Assembly: GCF_041146795.1 (NCBI RefSeq) | Contig: NC_135188.1 | Location: 1,360,919-1,424,918 of the forward strand | Direction of reading: 5' to 3' | DNA: 64,000 bases | Origin: Maylandia zebra | Taxonomy: Eukaryota > Chordata > Actinopteri > Cichliformes > Cichlidae | Shown: piece by piece, positions 1-11,070 of the stretch | How the letters are laid out: every line of letters starts with the position of its first letter | Numbering within the stretch: the stretch's first letter is position 1 | Position numbers and translations under genes: made by a program | Notes under the pieces: model-generated | The model's input: the letters and a program-made list of their open reading frames with translations, nothing else | The model's database searches: none | Told to the model about the DNA's origin: nothing

Positions 1-101
1 CACATTTATCTCTGTGGGTGCAGAGCTACACGTCGACAGGACGAGAGCTGTGATGAAGCTGTAACAATGCCTGCTATGAGAAAGCAGCTCGTATTTACAT
101 A

Positions 102-105
102 GTGT

Positions 106-194
<89 letters not shown>
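102..194. repeat. (TG)n microsatellite at an intron 3' end
   Basis: About 93 bp of nearly pure TG dinucleotide, interrupted once near 111. It ends seven bases before the acceptor of the first visible ceramide synthase exon, so it replaces the usual polypyrimidine tract. The reading frames it opens are artefacts of the repeat. Confidence 0.97.
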
Positions 195-197
<3 letters not shown>

Positions 198-201
198 TCA
201 G

Positions 202-3200
202 AGTGAAGTGGTGGGCCTGGGGAAGCAGTGTGGACTCTCGCAGAGAAAGATCCAGACCTGGTTTAGACACAGAAGGAACCAGGACAGACCCAGCAGCACC
301 AAAAAGTTCTGCGAGGCCTCGTGAGTTTTTCTTCTCATACACTCAGTCGTTGAGCAATTTCCTGTTGGACGGATGTCACACGTGTGCCTGGTCACATCTT
401 TGTCTGATCTCATAGAACTATGTAGTTCATTTACACAGCATCCGCTAATAAGGGGTGTCAAACATAAGGCCCAGGGGCCAGAATGGGCCCAGCAAAGACA
501 CCGATCCGGCCCACTAGATGGCTTTGGAAAATGTGAACAGAATTTTTACATTTTCTTACAACATTTAAGTTTTATAGCTTTTCTGAATGATAAAGACGTC
601 CACAGTGGAGCTTCATGCTACACCAAAGTAATTACCACCATATAAACGACATTTTCAGTCTCTCTGTTGATTCATCTACAAAACTATCATCCAGGTCATG
701 ATAGTTTTGTTCATAAACGAAAACTTTCTTGTCACTCGTCTCGCCCATTTAAAATCAAAGTGGGCCACTGTGACATCCCAGCGCTAATCGATGATGCGTC
801 TGTTCTTATCTGCAGCTGGCGCTTTTTCTTCTACCTCACGTCGTTCACAGCAGGGCTCGGCTCTTTAATTGATGTAAGTGTGTCGTCACTTTTTTCTTTA
901 AAAGACTTTCACTGAATTTTGAGAATCTACATCTGCTTACTACGCTGTTGAAGTAAGATCGAGGCACAGAGATTTATCGTTTCCTCCATCCTCTAGACGC
1001 CGTGGTTCTGGGATCAGAGCGAGTGCTGGAGGGGTTATCCCAAACAGGTAGGACACAGATTTTGCCGTTGGGGTGTAAATGCTGGGGTTTGCAGCAAGTG
1101 TAACATGAGTCGTAGATTCTTTAATTCATGGTCATTTGATTCTTTGCTCTGTTGTTAAGTTAACATTTATATTCATGAAGAATTAAGTGGCAGAGATGTC
1201 TGTGAGCTAAAACTGAAAATCTGCATCACTCAGGTCATAAGAACAATAGGATCTACTTAAAGCAAGGAAAGTGCAGAAAGAGCACGCTGATCGTTTTTAA
1301 TGCAGACTCCATCCACAATGTTTCAACTGCGACTTCCTTGACTGCAAAGCTCTGAATGCTTTTGTGGTTTCCTTCCTGCCTGAGTTTTTAACTTGCCGTG
1401 TGGATGATGGCACACGTTCTTCCCTGGAAGCCACGGCTCTCTTTATCTGCATTTAACCGATAACAGCTCTGCTACTGCAGACTTGATTTTTTTCTCAGAC
1501 GGGTAGAAAGGACGTATTTTAGGGTAAATACCTGAGTCAACTTCCTGTCATTGTGTCGCTGCAAACTTTCACTTTTGAGTCTTCTCCAAATGTTTTTCTT
1601 TAAGATTACACCATGACTTCCTGTGCATGAAGCACGTCCTCTGTGCTTGTAAATGAGAGCGAGGAGTTCTTACGTGGCCACTGAACCTTTGCTAGACTTT
1701 AGCCCTGAAGCTATTAGACAGGTGAAGCTGTAAATACTCAGCAGAGTTGAATATCTGCCTGCACTACCCCAAAAAGTCCAGACCTGCTTCAGCACACTTA
1801 AAGGAATCAGTTCAGAAAACTGTTTATTAAACTCTTTCAGTTCCTCAAAAGCATGTAGTTAGAGTTCACGTTGGAGTTCAGTGATTAACAGTCTAACACA
1901 TCTGTCTGTGAATGCTGCTGCGTGCATCACCATTGTTGCTTTCTAAGTCTGGACAAATAAGCATGGTGTTGGAAAAGCTTCTGTTTAACCACTGAATGAT
2001 CACACTGAGCTGCTCTCTCCCTCTCCTTCATCAGCCTGTGTCTGAGGCTCATTACTGGTATTACATGTTGGAGATGAGCTTCTATTTGTCGCTGCTTCTG
2101 AGCATCTCTGTGGATGTGAAGCGAAAAGTGAGTATTAACTGAAAACACATAAAGAACCTGATTATTATTCCACATTTAATCCCTGAAATGTAACGTTTTA
2201 GTCCAATGGTAAAAAAAGCAAATGCAGATTATGCTCTGGATTATCTGTAACTGTAATTATCTATAACTCTGTACTTTGAGTGTTACAGTATATTAAATAT
2301 TCAGTTCAGTCTCTCCACAGAAACCTGAACTGTACTGAATACTATAATCATTTCAGTGCTTCTGTCCTTCAGGAGGCTTTGCTGCTGTCATATTTGTATT
2401 ATTTAAATTAACGAATCAGTGCAGACAATCATGCTGGTTTCAAACGGCACCCGTGCAGCTGCTGTTTATGCTGCTGCATGTTTTTAAATGCGTGCATGCA
2501 TGTGTGTTTGTGTTTTAGGATTTCAAGGAGCAGGTGGTTCATCATATTGCCACCATAATTCTCATCGGTTTCTCCTACATTGCCAACTATGTGAGGGTGG
2601 GCACTTTGGTGATGCTGGTCCACGACTCTGCCGACATTATTCTCGAGGTAAAACACCACACCTGCCTCCAGATACACTGTGAGTACAAACGCCACTACTT
2701 CATTCTTTGTTTTCTAACAAAAGGGAAGTAAGTGCAGCATATTTGGAAATGAAAGTGACTTTTATACGCTGCCTCGTTCACAAGCGTCTGCCACAGCAGG
2801 GAAGTCAATGTTCGTATGACCACCTTTATTTTGGAACACAGCCTGAACTCTGTGAGGCTTCACGAGGCACATCCCAAAGCTCTCTTCTTGGAGGCTGTAC
2901 TTTGTTCCATTCCCTGTCAGGATGATACCACACTGGAAACTATGAACAGGCTCTGGGAGGCTGGTCCATGTTTTCCATCCAGGTTCGTTTTGACTGCAGT
3001 GGCAGTTTGTTTGTCAGTGCTGCCAATCGGATGCTTTCCAAATGGTGAATCAAAATTTGGATCAAATGTGGATTCATCACTTCACAGGACTTGTTGACAC
3101 TGATTTTCTTTGGATTTCTTGTGTCATTTGGCATAGCCCACCCATTTCTCCCTGCTTCCCTGCCTTAAGAGTAACGTTTTGACAGCCACCCTTCCACTGA

Positions 3201-6200
3201 GACCATTTTTGAGGAGGCTTCAGTGAACAGTAGACGATTAGCTGAAGGGACAGATGTATCCCTCGGGTCCCGGAACAGGTCTTTGCTGGTTTTTCCCAAG
3301 TTTTCAAGGACAGGATTTCTTCTCGTCCTCTGTGTGTTCATTTCCCTTAAAAATATTCACAGAGACACTTCACATGATGCTGAAATATTCCTGTCAAACT
3401 CTGTTATGATTGGCCTTTTTCACAAGTTCAACAAAAGAAATGGGAGTCGGTCAGCAGGCTGCTAATAACCTGCAAGTGCCTCGAGGTTCAACTTGAGTTG
3501 GGTCTTTGCCAAGTTGTCTGCTGTGTGTAGACACAACACTTGAGTTGCATTTTTTTCAAGCTTGACCGATTCATCAGTGTGAACTAGGGCTGCCACGATT
3601 AGTCGACTAGTCACGACTGATTTAATAGTCGACGCGTCGTTTGAAGCTTTGTAAGATCACAAAAGACGCAGGAATCAGTAGCAGGATTTAAGAGTGTAAT
3701 AACGGACTGAAACAGAAGATGGCAGCACTGCATGTACAAGGATGCCAGCTGCCGTTAAACCCCGAAGAAGAAGAAACTGTGTCCCAGAATTCATAGCGCG
3801 GCTCAGCGCAGTTTCCAACAATGGCGGCAGCTAGTTAGTTTTAATATTACTCTTATTATTCTTTATTGGTCACAAAATAAACGTTTAACATATTTTCAGG
3901 CGAGAATGTAGCTGTGTAAACCTCAAATATCTGCTCAGTTTATCAAGACACCGCATATTTTCAAAAGCGCTCCGACGTTTTCGGAGACGTCTGTTACCCA
4001 GCTCGTTAGCTAGGCGGGGGCTAGGCTAACTAGAGCCGTGAGAACACCGGACTCCCGGCAAATCGTCTTCAAACCCACCGCCGTCTTTCGCTACTCAGGT
4101 TAAACATGACATATGAGTCACTTAGATAACTTAACAATGTTGTTGTTTGGCTTTTTTTAGTATTTTATTTGTTCCTGAGTAAATCGGTTTGGCTGAGATT
4201 AAAGTTATAGTTTTTACACAGCTGAATAAACGTCAAGCAGACAGCTGATTATCAGAAGTGTGAGATGCTCCAGAATTTACTCCGGTGTCCTGTTATATTT
4301 TAGATAGCAAGGAGTTTATTAAACTTCACCGAAACAATCTGCAAATGTCATTAAAATTTAATAAACTATCATCTTGTCTTTATTTTTAGTTAGCACAGAC
4401 CTTAAACACTTAAAGCTGTAAGCTAATGATAGTTATATAAGAGCAGATGCTGCTGGTGCAATAAGCTGTACGCTGTATGTCCAATGGATGCATGATCTGA
4501 ATAGTCGACTATCAGAATAATCGTTTGTGGCAGCCCTAGTGTTAAGTGACTCAGGTCCAAGGACTGGACTGAAAATGGGTGAGAAAGTTTAAAACCGCTG
4601 CTCAAGGCTACTTTTAAAAATTCCAGGAGCGCCTGGCACCTCGGAAGCAAAATATAAAACACTGAGTGGTGGTTCGAGACTTTTGCACGGCGCAGTGTGG
4701 AGGAGACTGCATCGTTATGCTCGCACACAAACGTTTAAAATGGCAGATTATTGCACAAACAAGGAACTTGTGTATTTTTGTGAATTTCCTTCTTCTTTCA
4801 TACGAGCACACACGTCCTGTGAGCCGCGCACAGCGAGAGGTTTCGTTCTGTTGTTGCTTGTCCTGGCTGTAAAGGTTTGACCACCTCGGTGACAGTTGTT
4901 CCTTTGTCCGTGGGTGTTGTGAGGCTGTTTCAATGATAAGAAGTGACGATGATGATTGTTTCCGCGTTACATGAGATGAGGAAATATGCAGTCGTGTCAA
5001 CTCGGGCGTGACAGGGTGTCGCCTGGACGCTGATAAAAATCATAAAGGGAAAACGATGCTGGCTTCATATCCAATAGATGATTAGTTACTGAGTGCAGGT
5101 GAGTTCATCAGTGAGTCTGAGGTTTGATTTCGAGCCAGCCACACCCACTTGTTTTCTCTCTCGCTGCGCTAAAACCACCTGGAACAAAGAGATAACGTTC
5201 GAGTCAGTAAACTCAGGTGACGTCTTTACACTTGAACCTGTTCAGATCTGAGACCCCTGCAGGACAAACACACTGAAGTGCTCGATGTTTAAAAATGACT
5301 TTTTATATTTAAAAGTGAAAATGGGGGTGGAGCTGACCCTGGCGTACGTCCGAGATTAGAACATCAGTAATTGTATGACCACAAATCAAACCTGATGACA
5401 TAACCTGAAAACACCTGAGCAGGTCGTTACTGTCAGGGGCCGATGAACAGGAAGCTGTGGGGAGGTGGGCTCACACCCACAGCACTTAACCTAAACGTCT
5501 TCACTGTCTTTTCTAAGTCACAGGAACTTTTACCTTCCTTTCTCTGACAGGTGGGTAAGATGCTACACTACGCCTTGTGGGCGAAGACATGCGACGTCCT
5601 GTTTGTCCTCTTTGCTCTGGTGTTCCTCGTCACGAGGCTGTATGTCTTTCCAAGCAGGTAAGAAACTGTTAAATCAGACGTAGTTTCATGTGTTGGTGTG
5701 CAAATGTCCAACTAGGTTTGATGTACAGTTTGTCTTAGAGCACAGATAAAGTTTCCCGTTATCGGTACGACGCATGATGCTCTGAAGCCCGAGAGTTTGT
5801 AGGAACAGCTGATCTCACTGTTTCTGTGTTTGCCCTCCAGGATCATCCACACCACCCTGATCGTTTCAATGCAGTTCTACGAGCCTTTCTTTGGTTATTA
5901 TTTCTTCAACGCTCTTCTGTTCGTGCTACAATTGCTGCACATCTACTGGGCCTATCTCATCCTGCGCATGGTCTACAGGTTTGCCTTTATGGGCAAGGTG
6001 AGACGAGAGGCTGTTTAAGCAGCAGCGATAGCAGGAAACGAGGAATCGGATGGTTAACTTTTATTCTTCTCCACAGATCGAGGGTGACGTGCGCAGCGAC
6101 GAGGAAAGTCCGGTAGATGACAATGAAGAAGAAGAGGAAGACGGGGGTGAGTGCAGCTGGGAGCAGAGGAAGGATGCGATTAACTCCAGACTGGCATCGC

Positions 6201-6274
6201 TGGCTAACAACTGCGTCCTGAACAACCTGACCAACCAGACAAATAGAAACAGCAGACTACCCAAAACCAGATAG
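202..6274 (+). CDS. cers4: ceramide synthase, 5' part outside the window (CERS2/3/4 class, CERS4-like)
   Basis: Ceramide synthases are multi-pass ER membrane enzymes that N-acylate sphingoid bases with acyl-CoA. Eight exons are visible: 202-320, 816-873, 997-1047, 2035-2127, 2519-2647, 5551-5657, 5841-5997 and 6077-6274. All have GT-AG borders and joining phases, giving 303 residues plus stop. About 85 N-terminal residues of a typical ~390 aa protein lie upstream. The first exon encodes the end of the Hox-like domain ([18 protein letters not shown]). Exons 2-7 encode the TLC domain. Exon 5 carries the Lag1 motif with the paired histidines (VVHHIAT) and both aspartates (HDSAD). The acidic tail holds the family DVRSDEES stretch. 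The KFCEASWRF stretch, the C-terminal end and linkage to 19p13-type genes favour CERS4, but parts of the TLC domain resemble CERS3, so the paralogue is uncertain. Intron 5 hosts a hAT-like element. Confidence 0.88.
450..760. repeat. probable old interspersed repeat in cers intron
   Basis: The stretch opens with a segment (about 454-515) resembling widespread vertebrate dispersed repeats, with GTGTCAAACAT followed by GGCCC and CCGGCCC. It also contains a 13-bp perfect inverted repeat (678-690 with 698-710, 7-nt spacer). I could not find terminal repeats or target duplications, so class and borders are unknown. Confidence 0.35.
3585..4538. mobile_element. hAT-like non-autonomous DNA transposon
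   Basis: A 954-bp element in cers intron 5. Both ends begin with TAGGGCTGCCAC in inverted orientation, followed by a related AGTCGACTA stretch. The flanking 8-mers gtgtgaac (3577-3584) and gtgttaag (4539-4546) match at six of eight positions, as expected for an aged 8-bp hAT target duplication. No transposase frame remains. The interior near 3710-3830 is CpG-containing and may descend from a transposase leader. Confidence 0.85.
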
Positions 6275-7600
6275 TGGCTTCACATCGAGTCCACGGCTTC
6301 GCTTCCACTTCCATGTCTCCAACATGGTCCGTTGATGATTTCAGGTCAGGGTAGGTTTGCCTCTGAGCAAAGAAGCACAGATGATTGTTGATCCACCGAA
6401 TGTGACACCACTCATAACACTAATATCAAAACAATAACACGTATGATGAGAGCGCGTGATCACTGCGATGCCGTTTCTGGTCCCTGTAGTATAAGAACTT
6501 GAAAATATTCAGGACAGCGTTTTAGTTCATCTTTGCTTTTTTTTGAGTGAGAGCTTAAAAAAAATATTGTTTGTATTAAAACATATTAATTCTTGTGTAT
6601 AATATGGTGTAATCTATTTTAAATGGAACAAACTACTCTGACTGATTTATGTCCACATGGCTGCTCATGCACACAGTTCTGATTGTAGTAAATCTGTTGA
6701 TAAATCACTTTATTGGCTGTTTTTATTCATTATTCACTGTAATCTGTATTTGAATCCCTCGTATGATTGAAGAAGTTGTATTTTTCTGCGACAGATTTAG
6801 ACTTTTTAGGAGAACTATGGCGCCCCCTGGTGCACAAAGAAGACGCTGCCCTTTCTGATGCCTTTACAAAAAGTATTTCTTCTACAAACACGGACGTGAA
6901 CCGTGTGCGTGTCTGTGCATCGTGTCTTTTTCTCACGGGCAGCATGATTTCCTACTCGGGTCTTTTGTTTTGTGCCTTGGCTGCTGTGTTTTGAACACTA
7001 AGATATGAAGTCTATGTGCTACTAGGGTTCCCCTTTTTGGAACAACACACTGAAAAGGCCTTATTGTAACGTGTGTTACGTGTTTTTGTGTTGTCATTTC
7101 TACCTGATTCACACAGATGGGCATTATTGAGCTATTTTAGACAGTGGCGTTAAATGCATCGATGCAATGCTCCTGGGTAAAAATGAATGTAGAGATATTA
7201 GGAGCTGTATATTTTAATATTTACCAAATTGTGTTCTGATGCTTGCTAGTGTGATTTTACATGTGTCTTCCCGCCGTGCTGCTGCAGGTGAACATGCTAA
7301 TCCAGTCATCATTTATGTAACGATGGCTGTGATAGGGCTAGAAACAGGGCGTGTCTGTGCAGGGGTGTGATGTCACTGACGCCCACCGCACAGCAGGGGG
7401 TTTAAAGTGAAATGCTGGAGCGCTAAACGGCCGACGCAGTGAATGAGACTCACCTGGATGTTGTTTTTAAGAAGATATAAAAGCAGGAGACACTTTATGT
7501 CCTCATGAAACCTGCATTTGACTTTTATTATGAGTGTTGATTTGTGACAACTCGAACAGTTTAAATAAATGACTTCTGAATAAAACCTGTACAAATTCAG
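6275..7600 (+). other. probable 3' UTR of the ceramide synthase
   Basis: No coding exon follows the stop at 6272-6274. The sequence is unique-looking and A/T-rich. Poly(A) signals AATAAA occur at 7564-7569 and 7579-7584, so the UTR could run about 1.3 kb. No transcript evidence is available. Confidence 0.45.
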
Positions 7601-7654
7601 TCAAGCTTTTATTAAACACTTTTACATTTTGTTCATACTAATGAAGACCCCCCC

Positions 7655-7680
7655 CACACACACACACACACACACACACA
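7655..7680. repeat. (CA)n microsatellite
   Basis: Thirteen CA units preceded by a run of C at 7648-7655. Confidence 0.95.
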
Positions 7681-7689
7681 GACAGGTAA

Positions 7690-8252
7690 CCATACACAGT
7701 ACTGTGCAAACTTTGTTTTGCTATCGAGGTGACTGACACCCTCTTGGTATGTTTGTAAAGTGCTCTTGAGCAGTATTGCTCCAGGCTTCATGAAGGTTGG
7801 AGGTTGGCTGCTTTTTCATTCATTTTTATGTTGCGCAGCGAGTCCTTAAACATCTGTGGAGGATTAAAGAGGTGGCAGGCCTGTCTACAGCAGATGAACA
7901 GTCTCTGAACGTCCTGTCCTAAAGAGTTGCATGAAAAAAACACACAAGCAAAGCCGTGACACAGGACCTGAGAGATGCATCTGGCCCTTCAGCTGATCCA
8001 TCTGCTGTTCGCTGAAGCCTCCTCAGAAATGTTCTCAGTGGCTGTCCACAAGCCATTCTTAATGAAAGGAAACAGGGAGAGGTTTGCCAAATTGGACTTA
8101 AAATTAGTGGCAACGAGTCTTGTGGAGTGAATCTACATTTGAAATTTTTGGTTCAAATCGTGGCCAGTGTGTACAGGAGAGGTCAGGAGAGAGGTACAGC
8201 AGTGTGTCCATCTGTGAAACACAGTGGAGGCTCTGTCATGGTTTGAGTCTCA
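7690..8252 (+). pseudogene. decayed Tc1-like transposon fragment
   Basis: It starts with ACAGTACTGTGCAAA near 7697, a motif I recognise from fish Tc1-like element ends. Near 8127 the plus strand encodes STFEIFGSN, followed by a GERY stretch. This corresponds to the Tc1 transposase region around the first catalytic aspartate (usually ES-F-IFGSN, R-GERY). The frame is broken by stops and shifts, and the C-terminal third and right terminal repeat are absent. It abuts the LINE remnant starting near 8253. Confidence 0.7.
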
Positions 8253-8431
8253 GCCAGTGCAGTTGGGGATCTGCAGGAACTCCACCGTGTGACAGACAGC
8301 ATCCTCCTCTGTCACACCGAGCGTCTGCATGTCCTACCTCACTACATGCATGAATCTTTTCTGAGGTCTTCCTCTCTGCCTCCTGCTTGGCAGCTCCATA
8401 TTCAACATCCTTGTCCAATATATCTACCATC
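8253..8431 (-). mobile_element. old LINE remnant, part 2 (host of a nested transposon)
   Basis: Read on the minus strand, this matches a common fish non-LTR retrotransposon tail that I recognise (GATGGTAGATATATTGGAC, then a GAGCTGCCAAGCAGGAGG stretch). It is continuous with 11818-12195 once the DNA transposon at 8440-11809 and one copy of its 8-bp duplication are removed. The clade is uncertain. Confidence 0.65.
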
Positions 8432-8518
8432 CCTTCTGTCATAGCTGGACTGGCCAGTGGCCCACTGGGCATTTGCCCGGTGGGCCGCTGGCGACTTTTT
8501 GTTTTTATGGGCCGATGG

Positions 8519-8542
8519 ATTTTTTTTTTTTTTTTTTTTTTA
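8519..8542. repeat. poly(T) run
   Basis: Uninterrupted T run inside the left arm of the copy A DNA transposon; likely length-variable. Confidence 0.95.
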
Positions 8543-9147
8543 AGGAAGGGTATATGTACTGAAAGGTGTTGGATTGGCCAATTGGTCATGATCGACTCTC
8601 GGCTGGACCAATTACAGCCGAGGAGGCCGGATGCACCCTCCCCCTTGTTTAGCAATCACGTGATTTTCGCGCATTGCATGCCGGGAACTAGTGGCAAAAC
8701 AATCAAGTATCGCATCAAATGCAAGCATTTGCAGCACCGCAAAACGTTCATTCTCCGGTTCCAATACCTTCTTGTTTTTTCTTTGCCGCACAAAAAAGGT
8801 ATGTACAAAACAAAAAGAAAAGATACGAGGAAAAAATCAAAGGAGTGAACGGGTCAGACCCTTACGAGCACACAGAGTGGACAGAGTGCCCAACTTTCAC
8901 CACGCTCAGATTTATAATTATAGGTTCTTGGAGTGAGCGCATACACTCGTGAAGTTTAGTAACTTCAGGTCACTGCAACAAGCCCAGGTACAGTTTACCG
9001 ACGGATGGGTGCAGGACCTTGAAATGCACCGTGTAGAACGAAAGACCATCGTACGTATCATAAGTTTACCAGTCTCACAAATCGTCGTCATAAATACACA
9101 TTCGTTAACCGTTTATTAATAGGACCTTTGAGCTCAACGGTAATTAA

Positions 9148-11070
9148 ATTCTCTGACTGTGGTTCCAGTCAGAGAATTTAAGACTTTCCCTAATAACAAA
9201 CCGTGGCTCTCTAAAGATATTAAGGATCTGATTCTTAAAAGGAAAATTGCTTTTAACGAGGGAGACGTTCCCACTGTGAGAATATTGAGGAAGGAGGTGA
9301 GGGCTGCAATAAAGATTGCCAAGATGAGGTATAGAAATAAGATTGAGGCAGAACTCAGCAGTAACAACCTCAAAAGAGCTTGGCTTGGTATGAAAACAAT
9401 GGCAGGGCTACAGACGAAAGGTAAAAGCAGCATTACCTTAGAGGGGTTTACCTCTGACAAACATCTGGCAGACAGTCTTAACAGTTTTTACCTTCGTTTT
9501 GAGAACTATGATTGTTCTAGGCAGACCAGCACACTGAGGGAAAGGACCATCACTCCCCAATCTATTTGTATTGATGAGACAGGGGTAGCTCATCTTTTTA
9601 GACATACCAAAAGCAAGAGTCCTGGACCTGACAACATCTGTGGACAGGTACTGAGAACTTGTGCTGAGCAGCTGAGTGGGATTTTTCACTATATCTTCTC
9701 ACTTTCTTTAGAGCTACAGACGGTACCTAAGATTTGGAAACATGCTGTCATTGTTCCTGTTGCTAAGGGCAGTTCTCCTAAGGCACTGAATGATGTTAGG
9801 CCTGTGGCTCTGACTTCTTTAGTGATGAAGACATTTGAGAAGATAATTAAGGAGATTTTAATGCATGTTGAACACCATCTTGACCCCTTCCAGTTTGCCT
9901 ATAGAGCAGGGAGAGGTGTGGAGGATGCTGCTGTCACACTCCTGCATCTCTTGTATAAGCATCTTGAGGCCCCCCACACCCATGCAAGATTATTATTTGC
10001 TGACTTTTCATCGGCATTCAATACAATTCAACCCTCTTACTTGCTGACAGGCTTTACAATCATTTCAAGCTTGACACTAGTCTGGTCGGCTGGGTGACAG
10101 ACTTTCTGACTAATAGGTCACAATGTGTGAGGTGAATCATGTGTTTTCTGATGTGCTCTCCTCCTCTTCTGGATCACCCCAGGGTTGCTGCCTCTCTCCC
10201 CTTCTGTTCATTCTGTACATGAATGAGTGTGGCAGCAATTTCACAAACAGACACATCCTGAAGTTTGCTGACGACACAGTGATCGTCAGTCTTCTAGTGG
10301 GGGACGAGTCAGGCCATGGGCAGGTTGTAGATGATTTTGTGAATTGGTGTGATGAGTTCTTCCTTTCACTTAACGTGTCAAAAACTAAAGACATGATTAT
10401 TGATTTTAGGAAGTCCTCTTATAGCTCATCACCCACTATCATTAAAACTGCCGATATTGGGATCGTTGAGAGTTATAAATATCTAGGTGTGGTACTTGAC
10501 CATAAACTGTGTTTTGAATCTCATGCTGATGCCACTACTAAAAAAGTTCAACAAAGACTGTTCTTTTTAAGGAAAATGAGATCTTTTAATGTCTCATCTG
10601 AGATGTTGTCCTTGTTTTATAGAAGTTTTATCGAATCTGTGATGTTATTTTATATCGTTGCCTGGTTTGGTAACCTGACGGTGAAGAATAAGAATCGGTT
10701 GGGACTTCTGGTAAAAACTGCTAGCAAAATTTCAGGGCGCTGGCAAGATGGACTTTTGGCCATTTACAATAGAAATGTGCTTAGAAAGGCTCATTCTATT
10801 ATTAATTGTGTGAACCATCCACTTCACAGTGAGTTTGAGTTGTTGCCTTCCGGCCGCCGTTTTAGAGTACCTCCTAGGAGGACTAAAAGACTCCAGGTCT
10901 CTTTTATCCCTACTGCGTCTTGTCTCCTTAATGGCAAATAATTGTCCTTGAATTTTCTATCATTATTATTGTTATTATTGTTTTATAGTATTGTTCTGTT
11001 TGTTCTTATCCTCCTGCTGCTAAACTAATTTCCCCTTGTGGGACAATAAAGAAATTGAATTGAATTGAAT
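9148..11070 (+). mobile_element. 5'-truncated CR1/L2-group LINE inserted in copy A
   Basis: The insertion splits copy A at an AATTAA site; copy B shows the uninterrupted site at 56126-56138. The left junction is near 9148. The 3' end is GGGACAATAAAG followed by (ATTGA)n, a tail style of CR1/L2/Rex1-group LINEs. The endonuclease domain is missing. The first 30 bases (9147-9176) fold back: ATTCTCTGACTG and its exact complement are separated by six bases, which suggests an aberrant 5' end of reverse transcription. No strong long target duplication is visible beyond the short A/T-rich overlap. Confidence 0.85.
9159..10941 (+). pseudogene. LINE reverse transcriptase, frameshifted
   Basis: Two frames hold one reverse transcriptase. 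The first (9159-10097) has the N-terminal RT region, including the motif VRPVALTSLVMKTFEKII and FADFSSAFNTI, where the catalytic aspartate of motif A lies. The second (10123-10941) begins just before GSPQGCCLSPLLFILYMN and contains FADDTVIV (motif C, with the paired aspartates), NVSKTKDMIIDF and YKYLGVVLD. Between them the frame is lost twice, near 10035 and near 10130, so no full enzyme can be made. The apurinic endonuclease domain expected upstream is absent. The codon series is otherwise well preserved, so decay is moderate. This is a dead fragment of a selfish element, not a host gene. Confidence 0.88.

Noticed and set aside
104-415. Open frames rich in CV dipeptides
   Set aside because: They are the translated TG microsatellite running into a real exon; only 202-320 is coding.
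8387-8848. 153-codon plus-strand frame as a gene
   Set aside because: It crosses the transposon border, the poly(T) run and the LINE remnant, so it is a chance frame. Only a short DPYE-motif segment downstream has family resemblance.
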